This document shows, piece after piece, positions 41,052 through 50,109 of a DNA stretch of 64,000 nucleotides. The position numbers were made by a program, and so were the translations under genes. This DNA is from Streptomyces sp. 35G-GA-8. GTDB taxonomy: Bacteria > Actinomycetota > Actinomycetes > Streptomycetales > Streptomycetaceae. The notes beneath the pieces were generated by a model that was not told the DNA's origin, did not search any database, and was given only the letters and a program-made list of their open reading frames with translations. The stretch lies in NCBI RefSeq assembly GCF_023534745.1, contig NZ_JAMHJQ010000017.1, positions 1-64,000 on the forward strand. Reading direction: 5' to 3'. Position 1 is the stretch's first letter; the number at the start of each line of letters is the position of its first letter.

Positions 41052-42062
41052 TCACACAGCTGATCGGTCGGCATACATCTTGGCGATCACCGCCTCGATG
41101 TCCGGCTCCCGCACCGACAGGTCCACCAGCGGATATTCCGCCGCGATCCGCGCGAGAAGCGGCGCCGCGGACTCGGCGGCGGGGAAGGCCAGCCACTGCC
41201 GAGGCCCCTCCGTCCGCACCACGCGCGCCCCGGGCACCTCGATCGGCGGGAGTTCGCGCTCCAGGTCGACGACGAGTGTCCGCTCGCTCTCCCCCACCTC
41301 GTGCAGTCCGGCCAGCCCACCGTCGTACAGCAGCCGCCCGTGGTCGATGACCATCACGCGCTTGCAGAGCTGCTCGATATCGGTCAGATCGTGGGTGGTC
41401 AGCAGGACCGTCGTACCGCGCTCCGCGTTCAGATCCCGCAGGAACTCCCTGACCTTGGCCTTGGAGATCACATCGAGGCCGATCGTCGGCTCGTCCAGAT
41501 ACAGGACCTCCGGGTCGTGCAGCAGCGCCGCCGCGATATCGCCGCGCATCCGCTGGCCGAGCGAGAGCTGCCGTACGGGTACGTCCAGCAGCTCGGCCAG
41601 ATCGAGGAGTTCGACACAGCGCTCCAGATTCACCCGGTACCGCGCGTCGGGCACCCGGTACATCCGGTGCATCAGCCGGTACGAGTCGATCAGCGGCAGA
41701 TCCCACCACAGCGTGGTCCGCTGCCCGAAGACCACGCCGATGCGGTGCGCCAGCCTCGTACGCTCCCGGGAAGGATCGATGCCCGCGACCCGCAGCCGGC
41801 CACCGCTCGGGGTCAGAATGCCCGTGAGCATCTTGATGGTGGTCGACTTGCCGGCGCCGTTCGGGCCGATGTAGCCGACCATCTCGCCGCGCGGCACCCG
41901 GAAGCTGATGCCGTCGACCGCCCGCACCTGATGCTTCTCACGGCGCAGCAGACCGGCCTTGCGGCGTACGTCGAAGACCTTCTCGACGCCGTCCAGCTCG
42001 ATGAAGGCCGTGCCGTCCGTGCCCCCGCCGCTCGCCGTACCGCCCGTGCCATCCGTACTCAT
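41052..42062 (-). CDS. ABC-2 type exporter ATP-binding protein
   Basis: The 336-residue ATPase has Walker A GPNGAGKST, a signature-like LSLGQRMRGD, Walker B VLYLDEPTIGLD and switch TTHDL. A C-terminal extension of about 100 residues ends in EPDIEAVIAKMY, as in DrrA-like exporters and the group that pairs with ABC-2 family (PF06182-type) permeases. GGAGGCGGAG precedes the ATG. It is the last gene of a three-gene operon with two permeases. Confidence 0.9.
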   Translation of the reverse strand: MSTDGTGGTASGGGTDGTAFIELDGVEKVFDVRRKAGLLRREKHQVRAVDGISFRVPRGEMVGYIGPNGAGKSTTIKMLTGILTPSGGRLRVAGIDPSRERTRLAHRIGVVFGQRTTLWWDLPLIDSYRLMHRMYRVPDARYRVNLERCVELLDLAELLDVPVRQLSLGQRMRGDIAAALLHDPEVLYLDEPTIGLDVISKAKVREFLRDLNAERGTTVLLTTHDLTDIEQLCKRVMVIDHGRLLYDGGLAGLHEVGESERTLVVDLERELPPIEVPGARVVRTEGPRQWLAFPAAESAAPLLARIAAEYPLVDLSVREPDIEAVIAKMYADRSAV

Positions 42063-42168
42063 GAACGCTCCGCCTCCTCTCCCTGTGTCTCATCCGTACG
42101 ACGTACGCGCCCAACGCCGAACCTCCGGACGAGCAAGTCCGAAATCTCGTCCAGTGCCCCTCCCGGCA

Positions 42169-43095
42169 CTAGCTCCCCGTGCTCCGGTACGCCCGCAGCC
42201 CCGCCCGCCACGCCACCCCCGCCAGCGCGCAGCACACCACCGCCACCACCGGCGGCAGGAACGCGGCCGGCTCCGGCAGCCCCAACGGGTCCTCCCTGCC
42301 GAGGACATACAGCGCGGGGATCCAGTTGACGAAGGCCAGCGGCACCACGAACGTCACCCCGCGCACCAGATCCTTCGCGAAGACCGTCGGCGGGTACTGC
42401 AACAGGGTCGTCCCGCCGTACGTGAACGAGTTCTGCACCTCGGAGGCGTCCTGCGCCCAGAACTGGAACGCGGCGCCCGCCACGAACACCGCCGCGAAGA
42501 TCGCCGCCCCGCTCAGCACCATCATCGGAAGCATCAGCGCCCGCGTCACCGTCCAGTCGATGTCGAGCGTGAGCAGGGCATAGCCGAGCACCAGCAGCCC
42601 CTGGGTGACCCGGCCGAGCCGGCGCAGCGCGAACCGGTCGGCCGCCACCTGCGCCAGTACGGGCACGGGCCGCAGCAGCAGCGTGTCGAGCGTGCCGTCC
42701 CGTACCCGGCGCCCCAGCCGGTCCATCGAGCCGAGCACCAGATCGGAGAGGCCGAAGGCCGTGGCGGACGTCCCGTACAGGAAGGCCACCTCGGGCAGCG
42801 AGTAGCCGCCGAGCGCGTCCACATGGCCGAACATCAGCAGGATCGCGACGAAGTCGAAGGCCGTCGCCGCGAAGTTCCCGAACGCCGTCATCACGAAGGA
42901 CGCGCGGTACGCCATCGTGGCCCTCGTCCACATCGCCACGATCAGGCCGTACGCCCGCAGCCCGTCGCGCAGGGCGGCCCGCCGCGACAGCCGCGGAATC
43001 CACTCCTCCGATCCCGCGTACGCGGCAACCGCCGTTCCCGCGTCCGCGGCCACCGCCCGTCTCCCATCGGCGACCGGTTCCGCGTCCGCGTACAT
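42169..43095 (-). CDS. ABC-2 family transporter permease
   Basis: The 308-residue membrane protein has about six helices, with a cytoplasmic segment RRVRDGTLDTLLLRPVPVLAQV typical of this exporter group. ATG 43095 is used because GGGTGG lies 8 bases upstream. GTG 43107, which would overlap the preceding gene by 8 bp, is also possible. It forms a heterodimeric channel with the other permease. Substrates in characterised relatives include viologen-type cations, but the cargo here is unknown. Confidence 0.85.
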   Translation of the reverse strand: MYADAEPVADGRRAVAADAGTAVAAYAGSEEWIPRLSRRAALRDGLRAYGLIVAMWTRATMAYRASFVMTAFGNFAATAFDFVAILLMFGHVDALGGYSLPEVAFLYGTSATAFGLSDLVLGSMDRLGRRVRDGTLDTLLLRPVPVLAQVAADRFALRRLGRVTQGLLVLGYALLTLDIDWTVTRALMLPMMVLSGAAIFAAVFVAGAAFQFWAQDASEVQNSFTYGGTTLLQYPPTVFAKDLVRGVTFVVPLAFVNWIPALYVLGREDPLGLPEPAAFLPPVVAVVCCALAGVAWRAGLRAYRSTGS

Positions 43096-43099
43096 CTCG

Positions 43100-43903
43100 T
43101 CAGCCACCCTGGACGACCACCCTCCGTGTCGCGACGGTCTGGAGCAGCCGCCCCGTCGCCAGCAGGGCCAGCGCCCAGCCGGCCTGGAACGCGTACGCCC
43201 CCGCCACGTCCCATCCGGTGTACTTGCCGAGGAAGACATCCGCCGGGACCTGGAGCAGCGACGACCAGGGCAGCGCCCGCGCCACCTCCCCCAGCACCCC
43301 CGGGAAGAGGTTGAGCGGCAGCAGCATCCCGGAGAAGAACATGCCCCCCAGTACCGCCATCTGCGCCACGCCCGCGCCGTCCATCAGCCAGAACGCGGAG
43401 AGCGCGACCAGGAAGCGGATCGCGAAACTGACGACCACCCCGAGCATCACGGCGAACAGGAACGCGAGCCAGGTCCCCGGATCCCCGGGCAGCGCCAGCT
43501 CGAAGGCGAGCGAGCCGAGCACCATCGGTACGATCCCGCGCCCGAGCAGATGGAAGGCCGCCCGGCCCAGATCCCCGGCCAGCCACCACAGCTGGAGATC
43601 GGCCGGCCGGTAGAGGTCGACGGCGATGTCACCGGTGCGGATTCGCTCGATCAGTTCGTCCTCGAACCCGCCGCCCATCGTGGCGCAGGTCATCAACAGA
43701 GCCTGGCCGAGCCACACATAGGTGACGGCCTGGGAGAGGTCGTAGCCACCGAGGTGCGGCCGCTCGTCCCAGAGAGCCGTATAGGTGTACGCCATGATGA
43801 AGCCGAAGACGGTGTTGGTGAACACTCCCGCGACGGTGGCCACCCGGTACGTCGCATAGCGGCGGAACCCACCTGCGGCCACTACTGCGTACAGCCGCAC
43901 CAC
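43100..43903 (-). CDS. ABC-2 family transporter permease
   Basis: The 267-residue membrane protein has about six helices and the related cytoplasmic segment DELIERIRTGDIAVDLYRPADLQ. GTG 43903 has GGAGG at good spacing, and GTG 43918 is in frame. It is the first gene of the exporter operon and nearly abuts the second permease. Confidence 0.85.
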   Translation of the reverse strand: MVRLYAVVAAGGFRRYATYRVATVAGVFTNTVFGFIMAYTYTALWDERPHLGGYDLSQAVTYVWLGQALLMTCATMGGGFEDELIERIRTGDIAVDLYRPADLQLWWLAGDLGRAAFHLLGRGIVPMVLGSLAFELALPGDPGTWLAFLFAVMLGVVVSFAIRFLVALSAFWLMDGAGVAQMAVLGGMFFSGMLLPLNLFPGVLGEVARALPWSSLLQVPADVFLGKYTGWDVAGAYAFQAGWALALLATGRLLQTVATRRVVVQGG

Positions 43904-44041
43904 AGTCCCCTCCCCCACACCATTTCCCCCACTCCATCAGCGCGTCGTCGGCGTCCTGGCACCAAAGCGCACGACCCTAGCCCACGGGGACCGGCCGCCG
44001 CGACCGGTTATCCGGCTGTCGGCGCCCCATCGTTCTGTCCG

Positions 44042-44082
44042 TGTTTCATGGGAGTACACAGCGTTTCATGGGTCTGAAACGC
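44042..44082. promoter_or_regulatory. Direct and inverted repeats upstream of the PBP gene
   Basis: GTTTCATGGG occurs twice, 20 bp apart, and the second copy is part of a perfect 8-bp inverted repeat (GCGTTTCA and TGAAACGC around TGGGTC, 44061-44082). The site lies 70 bp before the PBP start and could bind a dimeric regulator in tandem. Confidence 0.5.
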
Positions 44083-44151
44083 TAATCGCCTGGTACGACA
44101 CCGTTATGCCGGAAGTGAACCGCCGTCCGCGGCCGAGGAGTCTCCACTGAT

Positions 44152-46596
44152 ATGAGCGACGAGCCACAGCAACACGGCTGGGCCCCACGGGACCCCTCGG
44201 CCCCCCACGCCGCCCCCGGCCGCCCGGCCGGGAAGGCCGGGCGGCCCGTGCGTCCCCGCACCGGTTGGCGCAGCGCCCTCCCGAGCCGGCGCACGCTGTT
44301 CGGCGGATTACTGATCTTCGGGCTCGTCCTCATGGGCGGGTTCGTCCTGGGCTACAAGCTCGTCAGCATCCCGCCGGCCAACGCCGCCGCCACCGCCCAG
44401 TCCAATGTCTATCTGTACGCGGACGGCACGCACCTCGCCCGCGACGGCGAGGTCAACCGCGAGAACGTCAAGCTCGCGCAGGTGCCGAAGACCGTACAGC
44501 TCGCCGTACTGGCCGCCGAGGACCGCGGCTTCTACAACGAACCCGCCATCGACCCGCAGGGCATGGTCCGCGCCGCCTGGAACACCGTCACCGGCAAGGG
44601 CACCCAGGGCGGCTCCACCATCACCCAGCAGTACGTCAAGAACTACTACCTCGGCCAGGAACAGACGATCGTCCGCAAGGCCAAGGAATTCTTCATCGCG
44701 ATCAAGCTCAACCGCGAGGCGACCAAGGGGCAGATCCTCCGGGGCTATCTCAACACCAGCTATTTCGGCCGTAACGCGTACGGCGTCCAGGCCGCGGCCC
44801 AGGCGTACTACGGCAAGGACGTGGAGGAGATCAACACGGCGGAGGGCGCCTATCTGGCCTCCCTGCTCAACGCGCCCAGCGAGTTCGACGTCGTCTTCCA
44901 CCCCGAGAACAAGCGGGCCGCCGTCGCGCGCTGGAAATACGTCCTCGACGGCATGGTCAAGGAGGACTGGCTCAGCCCCGCCGAGCGCCGCAAGATGAAG
45001 TTCCCGATGCCCGGCAAGATCAGGCACGCTGGCTCCGGCCTCTCCGGGCAGCGCGGCTATATCGTCCAGGCCGTCGAGGAGCATCTCACCAGCAACAGGA
45101 TCATCGACGAGAAGACCCTGGCCGCAGGCGGCTACCGGATCACCACCACGCTGGACCGCGCGAAGCAGGAAGCCTTCACCACCGCCGTCGAGCAGCAGGT
45201 CACCTCACAGCTCAAAGCCGGCCGCAAGGCCGACCGCGTCGTCCGGGTCGGCGGGGTCTCCATCGAACCGAAGACCGGCAAGGTCGTCGCCATGTACGGC
45301 GGCATCGACTACACCAAGCAGTACGTCAACAACGCGACCCGCCGTGACTACCAGGTCGGTTCGACCTTCAAGCCGTTCGTCTTCGCCGCCGCCGTCGAGA
45401 ACGGCTCCGAGACCCTGTACGGCGAGCCGATCACCCCGTACACCGTTTACGACGGCGACAACCAGCATGTGGTCGAGGGCCCCGACGGCCCCACCGACTA
45501 CTCGCCGGCGAACGAGGACGACACCAACTACGGGCCCATCTCCGTGCAGACCGCCACCGACTACTCCGTCAACGCCGTCTACGCGCAGATGGCCCAGGAC
45601 GTCGGCCCCGACACGGTCAGGAAGACCGCCGTCGCGCTCGGCCTCCCCGAGAACACCCCCGACCTGACCGCGACACCCTCCATCGCGCTCGGCCCGGCCA
45701 CCGCCTCCGTACTGGACATGGCGAAGGCGTACGCGACCCTCGCCAACCACGGCAGGCACGGCATGTACACCCTGGTCGACAGGATCACCAGGAACGGTAC
45801 GGAGGTCACCCTGCCGAAGCAGGACATGAAGCAGGTCATCAGCCGCCTTGCCGCCGACACCACCACCTCCGTGCTGCGCGGTGTCGTCGCCCAGGGCACC
45901 GGCACCGCCGCCCAGTCCGCGGGCCGCCCGGCGGCGGGCAAGACCGGCACGGCGGAGGAGGACAAGGCGGCCTGGTTCGCGGGGTACACCCCGGACCTGG
46001 CCACGGTCGTCGCGGTCATGGGCGCCGATCCGGTGACCGCCGCGCAGAAGTCGCTGTACGGGGCCCTCGGCCGGGAGCGCATCAACGGCGGCGGACCGCC
46101 GACCGAGATCTGGGGCCGGTACACGGCCGCCGCTCTCCGCAAGAGCCCGGCGCACGACTTCGATCTGCGGCTTGACGACGACTCCGACTCCGAGGAGGAC
46201 TCGTCCTCGGAGTCGGAGCAGGCGGGCCCGCCCGGCAAGCCGAAAGGCTCACACCCGGCGGGCGCTCCGAGCGCGGCACCGGGCGGGGCCCCGGGACAGT
46301 CCCCGGGACAGACAGACCGGGCGCAGGACGGGTCGGAAACGGACGACGCGAACGGCAGCCGCGCCCAGGGCCGGTCGCAAGGCTCCGAGCAAGGCCGCGT
46401 CCAGGGGCAGTCGGCGGGGCGGACACCCGGTCAGCCACCACCGGAACGGTCCGACGGCGGCGGCGTGCCCACAGGTGGCGGCGGCATGGGTGGCGCATCG
46501 GCCAAGGGCAGTACCGGCACCGGCGGGGGCGGTCGGGGAGACGCGGGCGACGGTCAGGGCGCCCGCACCTCCCTGTCCGACGCGCCGGGCGCCTGA
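44152..46596 (+). CDS. Class A penicillin-binding protein (transglycosylase and transpeptidase)
   Basis: The 814-residue bifunctional cell-wall enzyme has a cytoplasmic N-terminus, one membrane anchor (LFGGLLIFGLVLMGGFVLGY, about 49-68) and a GT51 domain with EDRGFY (catalytic Glu123) and GGSTITQQYVKNYY. The transpeptidase domain has the SxxK motif STFK (Ser404), SVN (472-474) and KTG (from Lys597). The C-terminal 130 residues are disordered, first acidic (DDDSDSEEDSSSESE) and then Gly/Gln-rich. It polymerises and cross-links peptidoglycan outside the membrane. GAGGAG precedes the ATG. Confidence 0.95.
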   Translation: MSDEPQQHGWAPRDPSAPHAAPGRPAGKAGRPVRPRTGWRSALPSRRTLFGGLLIFGLVLMGGFVLGYKLVSIPPANAAATAQSNVYLYADGTHLARDGEVNRENVKLAQVPKTVQLAVLAAEDRGFYNEPAIDPQGMVRAAWNTVTGKGTQGGSTITQQYVKNYYLGQEQTIVRKAKEFFIAIKLNREATKGQILRGYLNTSYFGRNAYGVQAAAQAYYGKDVEEINTAEGAYLASLLNAPSEFDVVFHPENKRAAVARWKYVLDGMVKEDWLSPAERRKMKFPMPGKIRHAGSGLSGQRGYIVQAVEEHLTSNRIIDEKTLAAGGYRITTTLDRAKQEAFTTAVEQQVTSQLKAGRKADRVVRVGGVSIEPKTGKVVAMYGGIDYTKQYVNNATRRDYQVGSTFKPFVFAAAVENGSETLYGEPITPYTVYDGDNQHVVEGPDGPTDYSPANEDDTNYGPISVQTATDYSVNAVYAQMAQDVGPDTVRKTAVALGLPENTPDLTATPSIALGPATASVLDMAKAYATLANHGRHGMYTLVDRITRNGTEVTLPKQDMKQVISRLAADTTTSVLRGVVAQGTGTAAQSAGRPAAGKTGTAEEDKAAWFAGYTPDLATVVAVMGADPVTAAQKSLYGALGRERINGGGPPTEIWGRYTAAALRKSPAHDFDLRLDDDSDSEEDSSSESEQAGPPGKPKGSHPAGAPSAAPGGAPGQSPGQTDRAQDGSETDDANGSRAQGRSQGSEQGRVQGQSAGRTPGQPPPERSDGGGVPTGGGGMGGASAKGSTGTGGGGRGDAGDGQGARTSLSDAPGA

Positions 46597-46626
46597 CAGC
46601 GGCCGGACCGGGCGCCGCGACCCGGT

Positions 46627-46947
46627 TCAGTGGCCGGACGTCGCCTTCAGCCCCACCACGGCCACCAGCAGCAGACAGACGAAGAAGATCCGGGCGGCGG
46701 TCGCCGGCTCCCCCAGCACCACCATGCCGAGCACCGCCGCACCGGCCGCGCCGATACCAACCCACACGCCGTACGCGGTACCGATCGGCAGTGTCTTCGC
46801 CGCATGCGACAGCAACAGCATGCTGGCGACGATCCCGGCGCCGGTGAACAGGCTCGGCCACAGCCGGGTGAACCCCTCGGTGTACTTCATCCCGATCGAC
46901 CAGCCGACCTCAAGCAGACCGGCGACGATCAACAGAACCCATGCCAT
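46627..46947 (-). CDS. gdx: SMR-family guanidinium exporter (Gdx/SugE type)
   Basis: The 106-residue protein has four helices. The conserved Glu13 and Trp16 in LLEVGWSIGMKYTEGFTRLWPS are the Gdx signature, separating it from the polyspecific EmrE-type exporters. It should export guanidinium in exchange for two protons as an antiparallel dimer. A guanidine-III riboswitch lies in its 5' UTR, which supports the substrate. The SD (GGAGGTGC) is complementary to GCACCT at the 3' end of the riboswitch. Confidence 0.9.
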   Translation of the reverse strand: MAWVLLIVAGLLEVGWSIGMKYTEGFTRLWPSLFTGAGIVASMLLLSHAAKTLPIGTAYGVWVGIGAAGAAVLGMVVLGEPATAARIFFVCLLLVAVVGLKATSGH

Positions 46948-46981
46948 GACAGCACCTCCGGCAACGAAAACACGGACAACA

Positions 46982-47027
46982 GGTGCGTCGTCTTTCGTTT
47001 GTCCCGGTACGGCGCGTCTCGTCGGGG
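46982..47027 (-). ncRNA. Guanidine-III (ykkC-III) riboswitch
   Basis: Read on the minus strand, the segment contains CCGACGAGACGCGCCGTACC followed by GGGACAA and GACGACGC. It closely resembles the ykkC-III consensus (CGACGAGGUGCGCCGUACC ... GGACAA ... GACGGCGC). P1 can form from CCCG and CGGG. The pseudoknot of GCGCCGU with ACGACGC has one mismatch. It ends 34 bases before the exporter's ATG, and its terminal GCACCU can pair with AGGUGC of the SD, indicating translational control relieved by guanidinium. Confidence 0.78.
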
Positions 47028-47096
47028 TCCCCCCAAGGTAGCAAACCCGCGGAGACCCCTGCGAAGGGCTACAGAAGAAGGGGTGCGGAAGGAGGG

Positions 47097-47453
47097 CTAC
47101 AGATAAAGCCCGGTGGAATCCTCGGACCCCTCGAACCGGTCCGCCGCGACGGCGTGCAGATCGCGCTCGCGCATCAGTACGTACGCCACCCCGCGCACCT
47201 CGACCTCGGCGCGGTCCTCGGGGTCGTACAGCACCCGGTCCCCCGGTGTCACCGTCCGTACGTTCTGCCCCACGGCCACCACCTCGGCCCAGGCCAGCCG
47301 CCGGCCGACCTCCGCCGTCGCGGGGATGAGGATGCCGCCGGACGAACGCCGCTCGCCCTCCGGGATGTCCGTCCTGACCAGCACGCGGTCATGGAGCATC
47401 CGGATGGGCAGTTTGTCGTGCTGGTCGCGTTGGTTGTGGGTGTTCTCGCTCAC
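47097..47453 (-). CDS. GroES-family co-chaperonin-like protein
   Basis: The 118-residue protein has the GroES beta-barrel: IRMLHDRVLVRTDIPEGERRSSGGILIP with the mobile loop, then AEVVAVGQNVRTVTPGDRVLYDPEDRAEVEVRGVAYVLMRERDLHAV. It has extra N-terminal (about 15) and C-terminal residues compared with the usual 97-residue GroES, and no groEL is adjacent. It is therefore an orphan paralogue, a recurrent type in Streptomyces, and may have a role other than capping GroEL. The start is GTG. Confidence 0.85.
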   Translation of the reverse strand: MSENTHNQRDQHDKLPIRMLHDRVLVRTDIPEGERRSSGGILIPATAEVGRRLAWAEVVAVGQNVRTVTPGDRVLYDPEDRAEVEVRGVAYVLMRERDLHAVAADRFEGSEDSTGLYL

Positions 47454-47502
47454 GCCCCAGAACCTACCTGCCCAGGGCGCCGGCGCACGCCACAGGGGCG
47501 GA

Positions 47503-47823
47503 TCAAAGCTTGCGGCGCCTCGTCGACACCACCAGCAGCCCCACGAGCCCGACCGCCACCAGCGCCACCGGCACCAGCCGCTCCAGCCGCGGCGCGCCGT
47601 CGTCCTTGACGAACGGCGCCCGTACGCCCGCCAGCGTCCTGTTCACGGCCACGAACGCGCGTCCGGCCGTCTGATCCACCGTGGAGACCACCTTGGCCTT
47701 GGCGTCGCCGACGATCGTCTTCGGGTGCACCCGCACCCCGATCTCGTCGAGCGTCTCGGCGAGCTGTCCGCGCCTGCGGACGATGTCCGCCTCGATCTGC
47801 GCCGGGGTCCTGGAATCCGACAC
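47503..47823 (-). CDS. DUF3618 membrane protein
   Basis: The 106-residue protein begins with the DUF3618 signature RTPAQIEADIVRRRGQLAETLDEIGVRVHPK and ends in one membrane helix (LVPVALVAVGLVGLLVV) and a basic tail. GGAGG lies seven bases before the GTG at 47823. Function is unknown. It is divergent from bcp. Confidence 0.87.
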   Translation of the reverse strand: MSDSRTPAQIEADIVRRRGQLAETLDEIGVRVHPKTIVGDAKAKVVSTVDQTAGRAFVAVNRTLAGVRAPFVKDDGAPRLERLVPVALVAVGLVGLLVVSTRRRKL

Positions 47824-47960
47824 CGCGCTGCCTCCGTCGTCGTGTCCGGTAGTCCTTCGCCGACAGTCTGTCAGCTCCGTCGTCGCCGCACCCGGCGGCA
47901 CCCCCGATTACGCTCGGCGGCGTACGGCACGACGTCCACCCCGCTCCACCGAGGAGAACC

Positions 47961-48428
47961 ATGAGCGAGCGCCTCCAGCCCGGCGACACCGCCCCCGCCT
48001 TCACCCTGCCCGACGCCGACGGCAACGACGTATCGCTCGCGGACCACAAGGGCCGCAAGGTCATCGTCTACTTCTACCCGGCGGCGCTCACCCCCGGCTG
48101 CACCAAGCAGGCGTGCGACTTCACGGACAATCTCGACCTGCTGGCCGACGCGGGCTACGACGTCATCGGTGTGTCCCCCGACAAGCCGGAGAAGCTGGCG
48201 AAGTTCCGCGACAAGGAAAGCCTCAAGGTCACCCTCGTCGGCGACCCCTCCAAGGCCGTCCTGGAGACGTACGGGGCCTTCGGCGAGAAGAAGATGTACG
48301 GCAAGACCGTGACCGGCGTGATCCGCTCCACGATCGTCGTGGACGAGGACGGCAAGGTCGAGCGGGCCCTCTACAACGTGCGGGCCACCGGCCATGTGGC
48401 GAAGATCATCAAGGACCTCGGTATCTGA
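47961..48428 (+). CDS. bcp: Thioredoxin-dependent peroxiredoxin (Bcp/PrxQ)
   Basis: The 155-residue cytosolic enzyme has the Bcp active site in ALTPGCTKQACDF, with the peroxidatic Cys in PGCT and the resolving Cys five residues on. The peroxiredoxin core and the C-terminal ATGHVAKIIKDL helix are complete. It reduces hydrogen peroxide and organic peroxides with electrons from thioredoxin. It stands alone ahead of a transporter gene. Confidence 0.95.
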   Translation: MSERLQPGDTAPAFTLPDADGNDVSLADHKGRKVIVYFYPAALTPGCTKQACDFTDNLDLLADAGYDVIGVSPDKPEKLAKFRDKESLKVTLVGDPSKAVLETYGAFGEKKMYGKTVTGVIRSTIVVDEDGKVERALYNVRATGHVAKIIKDLGI

Positions 48429-48503
48429 GGGTCCCGGCGTGAGCGAGGTCCCACTCCGGTGTGACCTCGCTTCGCGATCGCCACGACCGCGCGGAAGGTT
48501 CCT

Positions 48504-49979
48504 GTGGACCGGCTCGCCCGAGGAAAGGACCGCTCCTTGGCCGACCGGAAGCACGAGAAGAAGCGCGAGAACCCCACGCCGCGGCGGTCCGACATCACCG
48601 TCACCGACGAGGCGGCGGTCAGGCGGGCGGTGAAGGCGGCTTCCCTGGGCAACGCCATGGAGTGGTTCGACTTCGGGATCTACAGCTATCTCGCCGTCAC
48701 CATCGGACATGTCTTCTTTCCGTCGGGGAACTCCACGGTCGAGCTGCTGTCCTCGTTCGCGACCTTCGCCGTGGCCTTTCTCGTACGGCCGCTCGGCGGC
48801 ATGTTCTTCGGCCCGATGGGTGACAGGCTCGGCCGTAAGAAAGTGCTCGCCCTGACCATGATCATGATGGCGATCGGCACCTTCGCCATCGGCTTGATCC
48901 CCTCGTACGCCTCGATCGGCTTCTGGGCCCCGGCGCTGCTGATCTTCTTCCGGCTGGTCCAGGGCTTCTCCACCGGCGGCGAGTACGGCGGCGCGTCCAC
49001 GTTCATCGCGGAGTACGCCCCCGACAAGCGCCGGGGATACTTCGGCAGCTTCCTGGAGTTCGGCACCCTCGCCGGATACATCGGCGCGGCGGGCCTGGTC
49101 ACCGCGCTGACCGCGGCGCTCGGCCCCGACGGTGTGCGGGCCTGGGGCTGGCGCGTCCCGTTCCTGGTCGCGGGGCCGCTGGGGCTGATCGGTCTGTATC
49201 TGCGTCTGCGGCTCGACGAGACACCCGCGTTCCGGAGACTGGAGTCGGACACCGCGCGCGTCTTCGAGGCGGCGGACTCGGTGGAGATCACCACGAAGGG
49301 CGGCCTCGCCAAGATCTTCCGGCAGTACTGGCCCCTGCTGATCCTGTGCGTCGCGCTGGTCGGCGCGTACAACATCACGGACTACATGCTGCTGTCGTAC
49401 ATGCCGACGTATCTCTCCGACGAGCTGGGCTACAGCGAGACGCACGGGCTGCTCATCCTGCTCGCCGTGATGGCCTTCCTGATGCTGATCATCAATCAGG
49501 TCGGCAAGCTCAACGACCGCTTCGGCCGCAAGCCGCTGCTGATGGCGGGCATGCTCGGCTTCTTCTTCCTCTCGCTGCCCGCGTTCCTCCTGATCAAGCA
49601 GGGCGGCATCCCGGCGATCACGGCGGGCGTACTGATGCTGGGCCTGTCCCTGGTCTGCCTTCTGGGCACGATGTCGGCCGCGCTCCCGGCGCTGTTCCCG
49701 ACCGAGGTCAGATACGGCTCGCTCTCGGTGGGCTACAACCTCTCCGCGTCCCTCTTCGGCGGCACGACCCCGCTGGTGATCACGGGCCTGATCAGTCTGA
49801 CCGGCGACAATCTGATGCCGGCGTACTACTCGATGGCGGCGGCGCTGGTGGGCGTGGTCGCGGTGTCCCGTATGAAGGAAACGGCCCAGCGCCCGCTGGA
49901 CGGCTCGCCCCCGTCGGTGGCGACCCAGGCGGAGGCGGCGGCACTGGTGGAGTCGCAGTCCCCCGAGTCCAGGTCCTGA
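48504..49979 (+). CDS. MFS transporter, metabolite:H+ symporter type (ProP-like)
   Basis: The 491-residue protein has 12 helices and the MHS signature MEWFDFGIYSYLAVTIG. MFS motif A appears in GPMGDRLGRKKVLA and again in LNDRFGRKPLLM. Relatives such as ProP import proline and betaine, and others import alpha-ketoglutarate or citrate, so the substrate is uncertain. GTG 48504 has GGAAGG five bases upstream. TTG 48537, also with a good SD, is a credible alternative. A hydrophilic, charged N-terminus of about 45 residues precedes helix 1. Confidence 0.85.
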   Translation: MDRLARGKDRSLADRKHEKKRENPTPRRSDITVTDEAAVRRAVKAASLGNAMEWFDFGIYSYLAVTIGHVFFPSGNSTVELLSSFATFAVAFLVRPLGGMFFGPMGDRLGRKKVLALTMIMMAIGTFAIGLIPSYASIGFWAPALLIFFRLVQGFSTGGEYGGASTFIAEYAPDKRRGYFGSFLEFGTLAGYIGAAGLVTALTAALGPDGVRAWGWRVPFLVAGPLGLIGLYLRLRLDETPAFRRLESDTARVFEAADSVEITTKGGLAKIFRQYWPLLILCVALVGAYNITDYMLLSYMPTYLSDELGYSETHGLLILLAVMAFLMLIINQVGKLNDRFGRKPLLMAGMLGFFFLSLPAFLLIKQGGIPAITAGVLMLGLSLVCLLGTMSAALPALFPTEVRYGSLSVGYNLSASLFGGTTPLVITGLISLTGDNLMPAYYSMAAALVGVVAVSRMKETAQRPLDGSPPSVATQAEAAALVESQSPESRS

Positions 49980-50020
49980 CCTACGTTCGGCCGCGTGCCC
50001 GGTACGATGGCAGGCGGCTG

Positions 50021-50104
50021 GCGGCGGTGGCGCAATGGCGACGCAGCAGACTTAGGATCTGTGGCCCGTGATAGGGCTTGAGGGTTCGAATCCCTTCCGC
50101 CGCA
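50021..50104 (+). tRNA. tRNA-Leu (anticodon UAG)
   Basis: The 84-nt gene has a 7-bp acceptor stem (GCGGCGG and CCGCCGC, discriminator A), an anticodon arm CAGA-CTTAGGA-TCTG with anticodon TAG, a long variable arm typical of tRNA-Leu and the T-arm GGGTTCGAATCCC. CCA is not encoded. It reads CUA/CUG codons. No integrase or partial repeat of its 3' end was seen nearby. Confidence 0.95.
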
Positions 50105-50109
50105 CATGA

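Noticed and set aside
46948-47096. Guanidine-I or guanidine-II riboswitch before gdx
   Set aside because: The guanidine-I core and the paired ACGR hairpins of guanidine-II are absent, while the guanidine-III core matches.
50021-50104. tRNA-Leu as an integration site for a mobile element
   Set aside because: No integrase, excisionase or duplicated 3' end was found in the neighbouring sequence.
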